The notes below the pieces were generated by a model. That model was not told the origin of the DNA, made no database searches, and saw only the letters and a list, made by a program, of their open reading frames with translations. A stretch of 64,000 nt of DNA from Brachionus manjavacas (taxonomy: Eukaryota > Rotifera > Eurotatoria > Ploima > Brachionidae). Positions 1-12,200 of this stretch are shown piece after piece (position 1 is the first letter of the stretch; every line of letters begins with the position of its first letter). Location: positions 5,749,501-5,813,500 of the forward strand of contig JAHQIY010000005.1 of assembly GCA_019054805.1 (NCBI GenBank), given 5' to 3'. Made by a program: the position numbers and the translations under genes.

Positions 1-636
1 AAAATGATAAGTTAAATCTTTACTTAACTATTGGATGTGATTTATCGAAATAAAGATTGACATTTTTCCATTATTTTTATTTATTATTATTAATAAGCAA
101 TTTATCTTTTAATCTCAATAAAGATTTGTATTTTAGCTTTAGTTTAGAGAAAATAAAAGGTTAGTAAATATTCGGATAAGGCGTTGCAGATCTACGAAGG
201 CCAACCATCGACTAGACACTTAATGCAAACAAACAAAAATAGCCAATTCTCCCATAAAATAATTGTTCTAATTGCCAAATTACTTGGTTCAATATAATTA
301 AACTTCTTCTCATTCAAAAGATTATTTTTCATATATGGTTCATATTCACCGCAAAAACTGTTAAATATTGGCCCAGCTTCAATTCCTCGTCTTTAAACAA
401 AAAATGGTATTTAGAATAAAGGCTTTAAATTTGGAATGATTTTTCTAAATGTAAAAAAAGCAAAAAAAAAATTGGTTTTATTTGAAAAATTCAAACAGGA
501 CAAAATTCAAAATATCTATTTTAATAAATTAAAATCACTTGATTGTTTTCTGAAATAGCTTTAATACACTTTTAAATTTTCTATCAAAATTTTGAGATAA
601 AATTTTAAATTAAAACAACCTGTGAACCAACTAAAA
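1..636. other. AT-rich stretch, no gene seen
   Basis: No reading frame, splice pattern or RNA gene could be supported. A short GC-richer patch near 180-225 has no recognisable identity. Confidence 0.5.
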
Positions 637-750
637 AGCCGTCGCGAACACTTCTTTAAAAATCGTATCGTACCTTACTGGAATTCACTAAGCTAAAAAT
701 TAGTCGAAGCGTCAACGATTGTGAGGTTCAAGGAAGGTTTGGACAAATTT
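637..750 (+). pseudogene. 3' end of a non-LTR reverse transcriptase (fragment)
   Basis: The plus strand reads SRREHFFKNRIVPYWNSLS, then a stop at 694-696, then KLVEASTIVRFKEGLDKF. This is the typical C-terminus of CR1/Jockey-type RT proteins (basic start, 'NRIV..WNSLP', then 'F+..LDK'). The in-frame stop and lack of any upstream RT core show a 5'-truncated, dead copy. No flanking duplication could be defined. Confidence 0.7.
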
Positions 751-1310
751 ATAAGAGTAAATCAAAGCATACTTAACTCCTTGCTAATTAAAATTTAACC
801 TTTACTTTTACTTTTATTCTTATCTTTATTATCATGCCAATGAGCTTGTTTTTAAAATATTTTAAAAATGAAAAACAAATAGGATAAAAATAATTTAATG
901 AAAATTTTGTCCTAAATTATTTATTAATTCTTTTAAAAATATTTTATAAATAAACAAAGGTAGATAGTAAGTATATCGTGATTTAATGCTGTCTTCAGTG
1001 CGTAATGTGATTTAATAAAGAATATTTGTTTAAAATTTAAAAGAATCAGTTTGGTGTAATGGTTTAAATTTAAAAACTTGAGTTCTTTTAACTCTGTAAA
1101 AGTCTCATCTGAACCTAATTTTATCAATAAATTTGTCGCCAAAATTAGACAGAAAATTAAGAAACTTATAAAAGGTATTTCAATTCGTAAAAAACGATAG
1201 CCAGAAATACAAGCAACTGGTTCAAATTTATTAAAAAAATATTTTAATTTTATTCTGTTTGATTTTTTTTAAGAATAAAACCAATTCTTTTATGGAATTG
1301 TTTTCATTTA
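751..1310. other. AT-rich spacer, no gene seen
   Basis: Low-complexity AT-rich DNA. A short minus-strand open frame at 933-1142 has no family similarity or coding character and is treated as chance. Confidence 0.5.
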
Positions 1311-2687
1311 CAGTACTGCTATGATAAACTGTTTTTACGTAATTTTACGTAAAATTACCGGAAATTAGGTAAATTTAATTAGGTGAATTCAGGCTGAAAA
1401 AATTTTAAAAAAGTCAAAAAAGTAAAAATTCCAAAAAATACTATATTTTTTGAAAATTTTGACATTTTTGACTTTTTTTAAATTTTTTCAGCCTGAATTC
1501 GAAAAAAAAAGAAATTACTTTTTTTTAATAGTGGTAATGCACAATAAAGAACGATGCTTTGGGTCGTTGTCCTGGTGAAGTTTAAAGTCTAAATCGTAGT
1601 TTGAAGCCCCAAATGGTAATAAATAATCAGATAATATCTCCCGGTAAAGTATTGCATCCATTTTGCTCTTAAAAATCTTAATAATTCTTAAGTAAAAGCT
1701 TTTCTTCTTATCTATTTCTTACAGCAAAATTTGTTGTTCCCTTAAATGAAATTCCAGCCCAAATATTCAGTTTTCCTTCATATTTTGAAGTACTTGGAAT
1801 ATTAGCTGGATATTTAGCCGGATATCTTAAATGAAAGATTGGCCTTTCCGAGAGTCGAATTGTGAATATGTAGTTTTTGAACTCAAAATTTTGAAACTTT
1901 AAACACCAAATAAGTCTAACTAATTTTTGATAATCTGTTAATATTGGTGATTTTCTTAACCACAAGCTTAAAAATTGTTTGAAATATCTTATATTCATTT
2001 TGAAGAAATTAATTACCTGCTTTAAATCGATATTTTCTTACAACGCTATTAGATACACTTTTTCTGAATTTCTTCTCAATTAAATATGCGACTTCAACCG
2101 AAAAAATACAGCCCTTTCTTTCCTCAGTTATTATCTTATTTTAAAATTTAAAGTTTAAGAGAATGTTATTATAAATTTTGTAAATGTTTAACTCCTTACT
2201 AGAAAGAATGATAGTTTATTTATTGTACAGTCGTACTATGACTGTATATAAATCATTTAAAAAAGGTTTTCATTAGTTTTTATTTTCAATTTAATCTTTA
2301 AATAAAATTTTAATTAAAATTAAGGTAATTAAAGAGGTTATAGAAAGAAATGGAGATTGATCGAATCGTTGAATTATATTGGGATATGTATAATTGGAAT
2401 TCTTTTTTTTGCCTTTTTGTTAATTGTTTATAATTAAACTTTTTTAAAATTTGTACAATATTTACTTTTTTTTACTAAAAATTACCACTATTAAATAAAA
2501 TTTCACGTAAAATTACGTGAAAAAAAGTAATTACTTTTTTTTCGAATTCAGGCTGAAAAAACTTAAAAAAAGTTAAAAAATGTCAAAATTCTCAAAAAAT
2601 ATAGTATTTTTTGGAATTTTTTCTTTTTACAAAAATTTACGTAATTTACGCAAAATTACGTAAACACAGTTTATCATAGCAGTACTG
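1311..2687 (-). mobile_element. Degenerate Tc1/mariner DNA transposon with long inverted repeats
   Basis: The element starts CAGTACTGCTATGATAAACT at 1311 and ends with its reverse complement at 2687. It is flanked by TA on both sides (1309-1310, 2688-2689), the Tc1/mariner target duplication. The inverted repeats run about 200 bp each and hold ACGTAATTTTACGTAAAATT-like palindromes and a conserved 'CAGCCTGAATTCG' block. The left arm carries that block twice, in opposite orientations, giving an extra internal hairpin. Between the arms lies a broken transposase on the minus strand. A shorter fold-back element at 42039-42529 shares the terminal sequence pattern CAGTRCTGCTAYGATA. Confidence 0.88.
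1538..2100 (-). pseudogene. Tc1-like transposase, broken
   Basis: Three pieces of a Tc1-type DDE transposase can be read on the minus strand. About 2098-2017 gives a helix-turn-helix stretch (VAYLIEKKFRKSVSNSVVRK). An open frame at 1998-1708 holds KLNIWAGISFKGTTN, matching the conserved 'vmVWGgIS..G+t' block. About 1690-1540 gives a helix then LHQDNDPKHRS, the second catalytic Asp block. The pieces are separated by stops, and the first catalytic Asp region (after 'IFT') looks disrupted. The third acidic block is missing before the right arm. It is therefore a dead, internally shortened copy. Confidence 0.85.
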
Positions 2688-3214
2688 TATGTTTTTAGAA
2701 AAAATTATATCATAAAATAAATTTTGCCATTTATTGGCCTTGTGAATTTCAAATTTTTCAGGTAAAAAATGTACTAAATTTACACACTGTCCTAACTTTG
2801 ACATTATAGTCCTGGCGCTCAAGTTAAACCCTTTTTTCTTTGCTTCGATTTAAAATAAAAAGATTAGTTAAGCAGCAATTTATATAACTATCATAGTCAA
2901 TACAAAAAATTTGAGTTCTTTTTTTTAATTTATTTAAACTTTTATTTGAACCCCTACCAAATTTTTTTAACATTTTTATTTAACATCTAAATATATTAAG
3001 TTTAAATCAAAAAGTTGAATTTTAATTTGAAATAAACATTCGCAAAATTTTTGAAACCGAATCACACTGACTTAATTTCCTTTGTTTAAATTCAAGTTTA
3101 ATTTTTTATTTTTCGATTCTTTTAAAAATCGTTCTAGTAAAAATATAGAAAATTTTTACACTTTCTTAATCCTGATTAATTGGATCAGAAATAGAAAATT
3201 AAGGTTTGTTTTAC
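2688..3214. other. Region expected to hold the last hexosaminidase exon
   Basis: The hexosaminidase exon ending at 3215 stops with a GT donor after the conserved CRLLR motif, so a short last exon of perhaps 10-15 codons should lie here on the minus strand. Several AG acceptors fit the phase, but none gives the expected 'RGI..P..GxC' tail, so none is called. The rest is AT-rich. Confidence 0.45.
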
Positions 3215-6200
3215 CTAAGTAACCTACATCTGTGTTCATCTAGTCTAAACTTGGCTTCTTCTACATCATTTAGATCACTGCTTGACCATAATCTTTCGGC
3301 CACTGCACTGGCTCTAGGCCATAATCTGGAAATACTATTAGCTCCATCAACGAATTCAGACCACATGCAAGCTTCACCTTTATTCAAAAAAGATTAATTT
3401 TTTATTTTAATTATTATAAGAGGGTTAAAACTTTCTAATTCTAGTCAATGAAAAAAAAACAAGTCAATTTATCGTTTTTTAAGCCTAAAAATTTTTCAGC
3501 AAAAGGGATCAGATTTCTTGCAAAATTCGCGTAAAATGCTGTAAAATATTTAAAAGTAAAAGTAAAGTAAAATGAATTTTTGAGGTTAAATTTTCAAAAA
3601 AAAAAAAATTTCGAGATTTTAATTTAAAAAAAAATTATTTTTATTTAAATACAATTAACGAAAATAACTTTTGATTGTTTTCCAAATTTTTTTCGTAAGG
3701 TTGCGAGATCATAATTTGTATTTGGTTTTAGACAAAACCATTACCCTTATTTTGATTATGAGGGTCAATCAAAGTCACTGCATAAAAAAACAAGCTAAAA
3801 AATATTTAAACAATCTGAATATTATTTACTTTTTCCTTTAAAAGCTAAAAATTGCGGAGGAGTTGAAATTTTTTTCTCAAAAAGTGTCTCTCTAACTTTG
3901 TTAATTATGATGTGAGGAATTCAACGCAAAAGAAATGTTTAGTCTATCTCGATTTAAAATAAAAAACACTCAATTTATAAAAATTGAATATTCAGAGGTT
4001 CAAAATATTTTAAAAAAATCCAAAAAAGCATTTTTCTAACATAACTTGACTCGCTCAACACGAATTTGAAAAAAAAAATTTGGTCCAAAATGTTATTCTT
4101 AGAGACCTTGATACGCTAACTTAGGGGGGTTACAGCTCCGTATGGAGTCAAAGGAAGGTCCCGTTTTTTTTATGCAATCACTTAGATTGATCCTCATAAT
4201 CAAAATAAGATTTTGTCAAAAACCACGAGTTCAAATTATGATCTCGGCAACCTTAATTTCTTGATTTAACACTTATAGAAATTCAGCCTCATTAAAAAAA
4301 TTATACATGTTTAATTTTTATAGAAAAGAAAAAATTTTTGCATATTTTTGGTCAACAAATTTTCCCACTTTAAAATTTAAATAATCAAAATCTAAAGTTT
4401 AATTGTCTCTTAAATAAAATTTTAAAAAGCAAATACCTCCGACTATGCGCTTTTTTTGTTCGTCCGTGCCTTCAAAATCAGTTGGTTCAACTTTGTAAAA
4501 TTCGTACCAATCACTGCCATATTTTATGTAATTCAAATACCAAGGTGACGAAAGAATTACATTGTAACCATCTTGAGTTGCATTTTGTACATAGCCTCTC
4601 CAATCTTCATCGCTTTTCCATATTTGTAAAATAGTATCATTAAATACTTTAACCTTATTGTCCCATACATCTTGCCAAACAGTCACCTTATATCCTAACT
4701 TATTTGCCGATGTCAAAATTCTACTCATATAATACTGTTCAAGGTCTCGGGTCGAATTTAAATTATTCAAAAGCATAAATTGGCTGATATTCGGATTAGA
4801 CTCCCAGCAACTATAGTACACTTCATCCATGCCCAAATGAATGAATGGATCACTGAATAGCTCTTTTAATTCTGCGATCAAATTGCTTACAAAATCATAG
4901 GTTAAGTTCTCTATTGGATTCAAAATCTCTCTCTCTCCTTGCACATCATAAATAGCCTGAAATGGTTTACCATCTTGCCAGCAGATTGTAATCAATTCTG
5001 GATAGCCTAAACCCCAGGAATACGTGTGGCCCGGTGTGTCCAGTTCGGGTATAATTCGAATGCCGCGTATACGCGCAAATTCAATCAATTCTTTTATTTC
5101 CTCTTGACTATAAACATGATTTTCGGAATAAGCACCCTAAAATAATTAATTTTTTAAAATAAAATTTCTCCAAATAAAAAAATATCATACTTTTTTATGA
5201 AGATTGGGATATGTTTTTGATTCGAGCCTTTTGATCAACTGTTCATTCAATAAATTAAAAAGAAAAAAAATTACGGAAAAGACTGATCGTCCACTAGATG
5301 CCAATGAAACACGTTCATTTTATTATACATCATTGTATCCAAGTGTTTTTTCAATAAAGGTATTGGTATAAAATGTCTCGAACTGTCAAGCATTATACCT
5401 CTATGGTAAAATCTTGGCGCATCTGATATATTTGTTTGATTTATTGCCAGCTATTTAAGAAAAAATATTAATTAATTATAGTCTGTAGATATTTATTAAA
5501 AGGCCTACGCTTTAATGATATCTCAACAAAAAATTTCCAATAAAAAAAGGTAGAAAATTTTTTTAGTTTTATTTATTCGTATTTTTATTAAAAACATCGG
5601 TAAATAATTTATCATTAAATGACTTGGAATTCACAATTTAAAAAAAAATTTCATTAAATCCTGTTTGTCACAAAATATTAAAATAAAATAAAAAAGATGA
5701 TCTAATATTTAATTGTAGTGCTATCAATCTCTGATTAAAAAGTCTTTATTTTCTCATTTAAACTTAATATTGATCATATAGAAAACTTTCATTCTATCTG
5801 AATTTGGAAAATCTGACTTGATAAATTTTTCCTCAAATTATGAAAACCTAAGAATGTCAGATTTTTTTTAAGTAGGAGGCATAAAAATATAGGTATTAAT
5901 TTTTTTCGATTTATAGAAAAATACTGAACAATAATATAATTTGAAAATTTTAATTATATTTGTTTTTTTTTAAGATTTCATAATAATCTTTTTGGCTTTT
6001 TTCTTCTTAGCTTCTTTATCTTTTTCGTAATATATTGACTAAAATTTTCACAATTGATATTTTTTTAAAGATCAAATATAGAAACTGCTAAATATTCATG
6101 ATTTATTTATTTTGGGGTAATTATGAAAAGAAATTTAAATTATTTATAAAATTCATTTACTTTGAAAAATTTTGTTCATTTTCAGAATTTACATCAAATT

Positions 6201-9200
6201 TAAAAAAAAAAAAAATCATTTGACATTATGACAATCGAAAAACTTAAACAAAAAGTTAGTTAGTTAGCTTAGGACCACTTTTGTTCACAAAATTTTAATT
6301 GAAAATTTCAAATGTCGGAATATTTGGAAAATTGTGGATATTTGCGACACCTGCCTCATCTGATTTTTTTAAATTGGAGAAAATTTAAAAAAACTAGAAA
6401 AATTATTATTTTAATTTTAGCATAATATTTTGATTCAACTTTATTATTTAAACAATTTTAGATAATTAAGAATTTTCATTGAATTTTTTGAAAATGTATT
6501 TTGTATTTCCTATTCCGAGTTTTGGAATATTTCGGTTAAGTTTTTTAGAGGCAACTGTGTGGCTCAGATTTTGAATAAAAATGTTCGTGATCATTCTTTG
6601 GAATTAACAAGTACCTCCCCCATCTAAAAATATTTTACAGATAGTCCTATTTTGTCTACGTTTTAATTAATTCTTTAAAATTTTTAAAATTATTTTAAGA
6701 ATTTTTTTTTAAACAGTTTTTTTTAGGAATATTAAAATATAACTTCAAATATATCTATTTTCAATTCTTAGAACTAGATTCAAAAAAAGATAATTTATTT
6801 GTTTTAAATAAAAACTGTCAGCAATTTTTGGTAAAAGGGTTTTATTATGCCCGTGTACTGGAACTATACACCAAAAAATCTTAAAATTTAACATTGTATT
6901 TAAGTGAATAGACAAAAAGTATATTTTAGTAATTTAATGTAATATTTTGAATTGATTTTAAGTAAAAAATCAATCATATCAAATTTCAAAATTTATTAGT
7001 AAAATTAATGTCTTTTATTAGTAAAATTAATTGTTTGTGAATTTTACAAAGAAATCAAGAAATCTTCTTTTTCCTTATTATCAATCAATCTTTTACGATC
7101 TAACTTACCGTAATACCTTGCTGATTTCAACTGCATCTTAATTCGATTTTTTGGATACTGCTCATAGTATTTATTTCCGATTTTCTGAGTTTCTCCCGAC
7201 TATGGTTTCGATGCAGAATTTAAGCCTAAACACTCAAGTTTTAGTGCTACATTAAAAGTTAAAAATATTATTAAAAATAACTAAAAACCAAAAAGTAGGA
7301 GGATTAAAATTTATTCATTTTTTTCAAGTTTTAATGTGGTATTTATTAATTTTAAATTCGAGTATAAGTGCAGCATCTATTTTTTAAAAAATACTGTAAA
7401 AGCGGGAAAATAAAGAAAATTATTACAGCAATTTAAGTACTGGTTAATGATTTTTAGGGTTTAACATAAACAACTGTTCTGGCGCTGGTTCTGATTGTCC
7501 GATTTATTTTAAATAAATGCTGCGCTTATACTCGAATTTAACAAATAATAAATGCCACATTAAAACTTAAAAAAATGAATAAATTTTAATTCGACTCTAA
7601 AAATATTTTTTATTAGTTTTCAATAACATTTTCTAAAATTTCTCACTACTAATGTCATCGATATAAAATGAGATCAAACTTTTAAAAAAACATTTTCCAT
7701 TCTTTACTTTTGTTATTATTTCAGAATATTATTTTATTTGGCCCTGTTCCTTTTTTTACTTTTTGTACTTTTTCATAATTTAAATTTATTTGGCCCTGTT
7801 TCTTTTTTTACTTTCAGTACTTTTTGTACTTTTTCAGAATTTTAATTTATTTGGCACTGTTCCTTTCTGTACTTTCTGTACTTTTTGTACTTTTTGTAAT
7901 AAATGGTAATTTTAATCATTATATAAAAACTTAAACGGGGATCGGGGCGGAGTCCTGGTTTAGGGATTCGGGTATGCTGGAGGTAAGAAAAATATTAGTT
8001 AAAGTTAAAATTGATATTTAAAATATTGATTAATTAAATTTTTTTTTTAATTACCATTTAGAAAAAAAAGGACAAAAATTACAAAAAAACAACATTCTGA
8101 AAAAGTACAAAAGTACAGAAAGGATTTTTTCTTTTAAATATTTTCATTATCTTTACCTCATTAATGTAGCATTATGTGTTTAAGTTTAAATGCTGCATCG
8201 AAATCCTTGTCGACAGAAACCCAAAAAATCGCATTAAAATGCAGTTGAAATCATCAAGGTATTACGGTGCCAATTCAAGACCTAATTTTATGTAAAAACG
8301 AAAATTTTAATCCTTTTTTTAAAAGCTGATAAATTAAAAGAAAAAATCAGATAATCTGAAAAATAAGAACATTTTCTTCTTATCCTAATAAAAAATCTTT
8401 TAGGTATATTTTTAAAAATATGATCTGGATGATTTGATTCTGTCGACTAATAGCTAAAACTCTTAGTAGGTTTAATATAAATTTTAAAAATTATTTTACA
8501 TGTAAAAGAATTTAAACTAATTGCAAAATCTAAGAATATCTCATTTCCTCCGGAGATATTTAATTTCAATGATTTAAAAATTCTTTAAGACTATCAATTT
8601 TAAAATCCTTTTTGACAATTGTGAATAATCATCAATAAATGTCAATGAATTGCTAAAAATTTCTCGTCAAAGAAATTTACAACTACATTAGCAATAGCTG
8701 GTCCACACTTAAACTCCATGGCAATACCTTTAATCCTTTTAAAAAAGTTCCTTTCAATAACTTTTTTAAAATTTCGTATAAACCTTGAATATTCAAATGA
8801 TTAGTAATCTTTCATATAATCATTAATAATTCGTAGATTTAAAGCTTAATCAATAATACAGAGACTCAAAATCACATGAGTATAAAGCACTGTCTCTATT
8901 AATTTTAACTTTTTCTAATTCTAGAATTAATAAAACTAGAATATTTTTTAAGATGAGTTGAAGTTAAATGTCAATTTGATGTATGTCGAAATTTACAATT
9001 AATAATCGGTCTAATGACAAATTTAGCTTTATGTAACTTAGGTAAAATTCTAAAATAACCTTAAGTTCCTTTATCCACAATCGGTTTCTTCAATAATGGT
9101 TTAGAAATCTTTTTCTTATAATAGAATTAATATGATTGTATCCGACTTAGAATCAATATTGATTTATAAGTAAAAATTTTTATCATTCAAATGTTCTAAT

Positions 9201-12200
9201 GCTAATGTTTCATAATTATTAATAGATATTAAACATAAACCAATTTTTTAAACACATTCTAAAATTCTAAAAAGCTAATCTTATAAAATTTTTTTGACTT
9301 TTAAATTTGGTCAATTGTTAAATTAAAATCAAACATGTAATTCGGTTCGGCTAAATTTTTATTAAGTCGTTGTTTAAAATCAATAGATTCTTTTTGAAAA
9401 AGGAGTACTTTGGGATCAATATTAGCTCTTGTTAATAAAAAAAAATTTATAGTTCAAGAACCGCTACGATGCTTGCAAGTCGGACTGTACTTCATAACTG
9501 GTTGACGTCTCACCTTTCTCTATAAACAATCTTGTATATTCAAAATTTTCTATCTATACTTAAATTTATAACTATATTATCTGTAAATTATTTTCTATTT
9601 TTCTTTTTCTTAACCTGTAGTGTTCTTTATAATCTTATGTAATATATGTAATGTCTCTATAAATTATTTTCTCTTTGTACCTATATATGTAATTACTCAT
9701 CTTTTATTAGTTTTTTATATTATTGCACCATTATTTGATTTATTTTTTATTTATTTCTTATTAATGACAAATTTTTTGAATTACTATAAATCTACTTATC
9801 ATATCAATCTGAATAATCTCTCGTATTCGTCTTGTACCTCAGTTTCGTCTCTGTAACTTTCATTGTAGTTCCTTAATTTATCCCTCGATTTTTGCGCGAT
9901 TAGCTACCATAGATGGTTTCCAAGTAAGCCATCTCCGCAAGCTCACTTGCTGTATTATTATTTTTATTATTATTATTATTATAGCATTACAATTTGGAAT
10001 TTTATTTTTTATTTTCAACGTTAATCAATAGGCTAGTGTCCCTATCCATAAAAAACCGATCAAAATTTCATATATTCAAAATAAAATCTAAGGTAATTTT
10101 TTAAAATTTTTTCACAAAATCTGTGAAAATTAAGTTAATATTATTAAATATTGAAAGTTTAAATTTAGAAAATTTCAACATTGATCTTTTGATCACAAAG
10201 CTAATCTCGAGTAAAAATATCTAAAGTTTTTTCTCCCCTCAATTCGGTTCTTTACTAATAACTTTTGAATGGAAATAAATAATCTGGTAATGTAAAACGT
10301 TACAACCTGTAAAAAATTTGTCACAATGCAATAACTGTGCAAAGTATTAGGTTAACTTATTCAAATTACTCTTAATGGAGCGCAAAATGCAAAAGTTTGC
10401 ACGCCATTTTGCAGACTCTATCTTGAGGTAAAACAAACTTGTTACAGGTTTTAACATTTTGCAGAATCAGATTATTTAATTACTATTATTATTATTTATT
10501 TCAATGAACGCCTTTAAGGCGATGTCAAAAACATAAAAAATGAGATAAACAAATTTATAGAAATTTAAGACAAATGTTTGAATCCATTCTAAATGGTTTT
10601 GTGAAGTTCAGTACAAAAGAACAAAACAAAGTGTAAAAAAATTAAATAACTTTTTTTCTAAAAGTTAAAATGCTTCTGCATTTACAGTTTCTACAAATGG
10701 TGCAACATTTAAATTTGCATCAACTGTAAAGTCTGCTAATGGTGTGCAAAATCTATGCAAAATGCACTATACTCGATTATACTGAAATTTAATTTCTGCT
10801 AAACTCTGCAATTAAGCATACCTTGATATCTGATGTAACTTTGAATGTTGCACTTTGTTGCATTTACAGAAATAAGTTTAATCATTTAGAAAAAACTTAT
10901 TCAATTTTATAACATTTTTTTCTGTTCTTTTTATCATTTTGTACCGAATTACACAATAATTCTAAATAAATTGTATAAATAATAATAATTAAATTTTTTT
11001 TCTAGTTTAGTTAAATATTTTTCAAGTTATATTATTTTCAAAAGTTTTTAGCAAAAAACTGAATCGAATTGAGCGAATTGAAATTAACAACCTCATTGTT
11101 TTTGACGTTAGTTCGATTAGATTCACACTGTTCCTTAAATTATAACTTAAAACTCTTGTCATTTTTTAACAATTGAAATTTTATATGACTGATTATTGTC
11201 ATCAAGACTCTGACTTATAGATAACAAACATGATTTTATGAAAGAGCAGTTTCAGATTAACATTAAAACAATAAAAATTACAAAATAAATTTTTCAATTT
11301 TGTCTTACGCATGATGTGTCTGTTAATAAATTTGGATGTGTGCGTTTTAAAGGTATTCTTGGCTTAGACTTAAGAAAAAAATAAAACAAAAAAAAATACT
11401 TGGACTTTAATTTGGGACTTTTAAACAACTCTATCTTTGATATATAGTTTTGAATTAAGCTTTACTTTTTAATATGATTAAAATAAATTCTTTATTTACA
11501 GCAAAAAGTGCAATTTAGAAAATAAGATTAATAAATACACCAACAAACTAGAAAAAAAAAAAAATTGAAAATTTTTTGGAAAAAAATCGGAAAAATTTTG
11601 ACATTTTTTAACTTTTTCGGGATCTACTTTTTTGCAAACCCCTTAACCTATATATTTTTATACAAATTCTGAAACTAGACAAAATTCTGAACAAAATGAT
11701 GGTTTTACTTTTTTTATTTATTTAGTTCAAAAATTTTTATAAACGCTCAAAAAGAGTCCATTTTTAAAAAAAAATTTTCAAATTTAAATTCAAATTTAAG
11801 AAATTAAATGTTAATTTTTGACATTTTTTTACATAATTATAAAATTTTGAATTCATTTCGAAATTTTTAGTAATTTTTTCAGACTTTTGGTAACTTAAAA
11901 ATGCTATTAAAGTCAGCCTATTACCAATGTAGAACGTCAAATCTTGGAAGTTGTGCTCAAAAAAAAGAGGTTGTTGAAGAACCAGATGAAATATTTATTT
12001 TTTGATCCCCCCTAAAATTTTGGCTAAACATAGGCTTTCATATACGTAGAATCCAAAAATGAGGTCGAAATCCATATCTGGAGATAGTGTGGAAGTTTTG
12101 CATCGCGCGAACTTTAGTTAACAAATAAATTTTAATTGTTTTCAATCAATAATTTTTTTTAGAGCTTTAAAATAAGTCTCCCAGTTAAAATTTTTTTTAT

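Larger units (their letters stand above)
7107..8278. mobile_element. Large fold-back element with other elements nested inside
   Basis: The left arm (about 7107-7255) begins ACCGTAATACCTTGCTGATT. The right arm (about 8166-8278) is its diverged reverse complement, ending AAGGTATTACGGT. The arms share 'CTGCATCGAAA', 'CCAAAAAATCG' and 'ATGCAGTTGAAATCA'. Between them lie a second inverted repeat (7290-7605) and a dispersed repeat (about 7690-8165). No transposase is visible. Lengths were judged by eye. Confidence 0.7.

Noticed and set aside
5191-5280. Apparent frameshift in hexosaminidase between exons 3 and 4
   Set aside because: The first acceptor tried (5239) caused a stop; using the AG at 5229-5228 gives [12 protein letters not shown], in frame and family-like.
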